A stretch of 64,000 nucleotides of DNA, from the NCBI GenBank assembly GCA_035627955.1, contig DASPKU010000015.1, positions 186,001-250,000 on the forward strand, read 5' to 3'. Position 1 is the first letter of the stretch, and every line of letters starts with the position of its first letter. This stretch comes from Phycisphaerales bacterium (GTDB lineage: Bacteria > Planctomycetota > Phycisphaerae > Phycisphaerales > UBA1924). Positions 63,379-64,000 of the stretch are shown here, in pieces. A program made the translations under genes and the position numbers. The notes below the pieces were generated by a model. That model ran no database searches, was not told where the DNA came from, and saw only the letters and a list, made by a program, of their open reading frames with translations.

Positions 63379-64000
63379 TTACGCCGCGCCCACGGGCTCG
63401 GGTGCGGCCACTTTCGCCTGCGCGGTGGTCGCGGTCGTTTTCGCGGACGCTGGCCGCGGCACCATCGGCGTGCGCCCGGGGTACACGATCAGGTCCACCG
63501 GCTCCTGGTTCCGCAGGTTGATGATCTCGCTGCGCCCGTTGAACGTGACCTGCACCCGCGTGCTGCCCACGTGCGTCATGAACCGCACCGCCGGGTCGCT
63601 GGTGGTGCGCACCCTCAGCTCGCCGGGCGCGCCGCCCTCGTCCTGACGGCTGTGCATGTAGCACGTCCCGTGCGCGGAGAACTTCGACTCCACCGCCTTG
63701 AACCCGCTGGTCCGCACGTACTCCCACGGCAGCGCCGGCTCCGACGCGTGCGCATGCACACTCAGCACCCACGCCTCCGCGCTCCTGCCGCCGTCCAGCG
63801 GCAGCGGCCTGATCGTCAGCAGGTTGCGGTCCCCCAGCTTCCACTCCACCAGCCGCCGCACCAGCGGGTGCTCCCGCACGCGCCTGGCGAAGCGGTAGCT
63901 CCCGCTCTTCTTGAGGAACTCGAGCTCAAACCGCTGCTCCTCGATCCGGCGTGCGATCACGCTGAGCTCGAGGTCGTCGGCGCCGCTCGTCTGGCTCGCG
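63379..64000 (-). CDS. Protein with shared beta domain, cut by right window edge
   Basis: The frame is open from the right edge, reading ASQTSGADDLELSVIARRIE before GTG 63960, so the gene very likely begins outside the window. About 207 residues are visible. Basic helical stretch (RRIEEQRFELEFLKKSGSYR), then residues like LTIRPLPLDGGRSAEAWVLS, EPALPWEYVRTSGFKAVESK, VQVTFNGRSEIINLRNQEPV and VYPGRTPM, parallel to the N-terminal domain of the next gene. Ala/Pro-rich C-terminal tail. Function unknown; association with glycosyltransferases suggests a role in glycan or glycoprotein assembly. Confidence 0.65.
   Translation of the reverse strand, partial: ASQTSGADDLELSVIARRIEEQRFELEFLKKSGSYRFARRVREHPLVRRLVEWKLGDRNLLTIRPLPLDGGRSAEAWVLSVHAHASEPALPWEYVRTSGFKAVESKFSAHGTCYMHSRQDEGGAPGELRVRTTSDPAVRFMTHVGSTRVQVTFNGRSEIINLRNQEPVDLIVYPGRTPMVPRPASAKTTATTAQAKVAAPEPVGAA

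Noticed and set aside
61810-64000. The two right-edge genes as one gene broken by a frameshift
   Set aside because: They carry parallel, not consecutive, domains, each has its own start and stop, and a 48-base gap separates them.

Overview
The window looks like chromosome from a Gram-negative, flagellated planctomycete, most like the Phycisphaerae. This rests on the very high GC content, two secreted proteins ending in the duplicated Cys-rich 'GC-type dockerin' motif (NGDGD...DIEAFF), a PEP-CTERM-like exported protein, a Minf_1886-family protein, the futalosine menaquinone enzyme MqnC, System II (ResB/CcsA) cytochrome c maturation, and a flagellum with L- and P-rings. The taxonomic call is inference; no rRNA gene is present.

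Layout. 1-9.7 kb: an unrecognised partial gene off the left edge, fabI, nadC, birA, a beta-propeller lipoprotein, thpR, a dockerin-type exported protein, mqnC and a PEP-CTERM-like protein. 9.9-24 kb: an MlaE-type permease, an OmpA-domain lipoprotein, an amidohydrolase, the resB-ccsA cytochrome c pair, a 3-methyladenine glycosylase, a Minf_1886 protein, an AI-2E-family membrane protein, an acyltransferase and rarA. 24-35 kb: a UPF0175/DUF3368 toxin-antitoxin pair, fabD, a lipoprotein, fabG, a 1566-residue CHASE/PAS/GAF histidine kinase, an RluA-type pseudouridine synthase and a TPR-like membrane protein. 35.3-49.6 kb: a flagellar cluster in the order flgF-flgG-flgA-flgH, flgI-rod-binding-flgN-flgK-flgL, fliW-csrA, then two flagellin genes. 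49.7-64 kb: a Xer recombinase, trpF, citrate synthase, an M48 peptidase, menG/ubiE, a cobalamin-binding-fold protein, a second dockerin-type protein, tRNA-Cys, a protein with an internal duplication, nuoH, and a right-edge cluster of glycosyltransferase-like genes.

How the genes work together. The flagellar region runs from rod (flgF, flgG) through rings (flgA, flgH, flgI) and hook-filament junction (flgN, flgK, flgL) to filament. It is followed by fliW and csrA, the homeostatic pair that in Bacillus and Campylobacter controls flagellin translation. Both flagellin Shine-Dalgarno regions read ACGGAGG. The first is displayed in a hairpin loop, as is an AnGGA motif just upstream of csrA, so a FliW-CsrA-flagellin circuit can be read in the DNA. 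Two flagellar units (flgF and flgI) each start just downstream of a sigma-54-type -24/-12 promoter. Each of these promoters lies about 10 bp after the arm of the same long palindrome.

The most unusual property is the density of dispersed palindromic and short-tandem repeat families (at least seven). They lie between genes and also inside them. Repeat-derived DNA supplies start codons (rarA, mpg, ccsA), part of a signal peptide (CcsA), C-termini (ResB, Mpg) and in-frame insertions (MqnC, ResB, CcsA, AI-2E protein, RarA, RluA-type synthase). Gene functions are assigned by reading the translations and recognising families; no database search was run.
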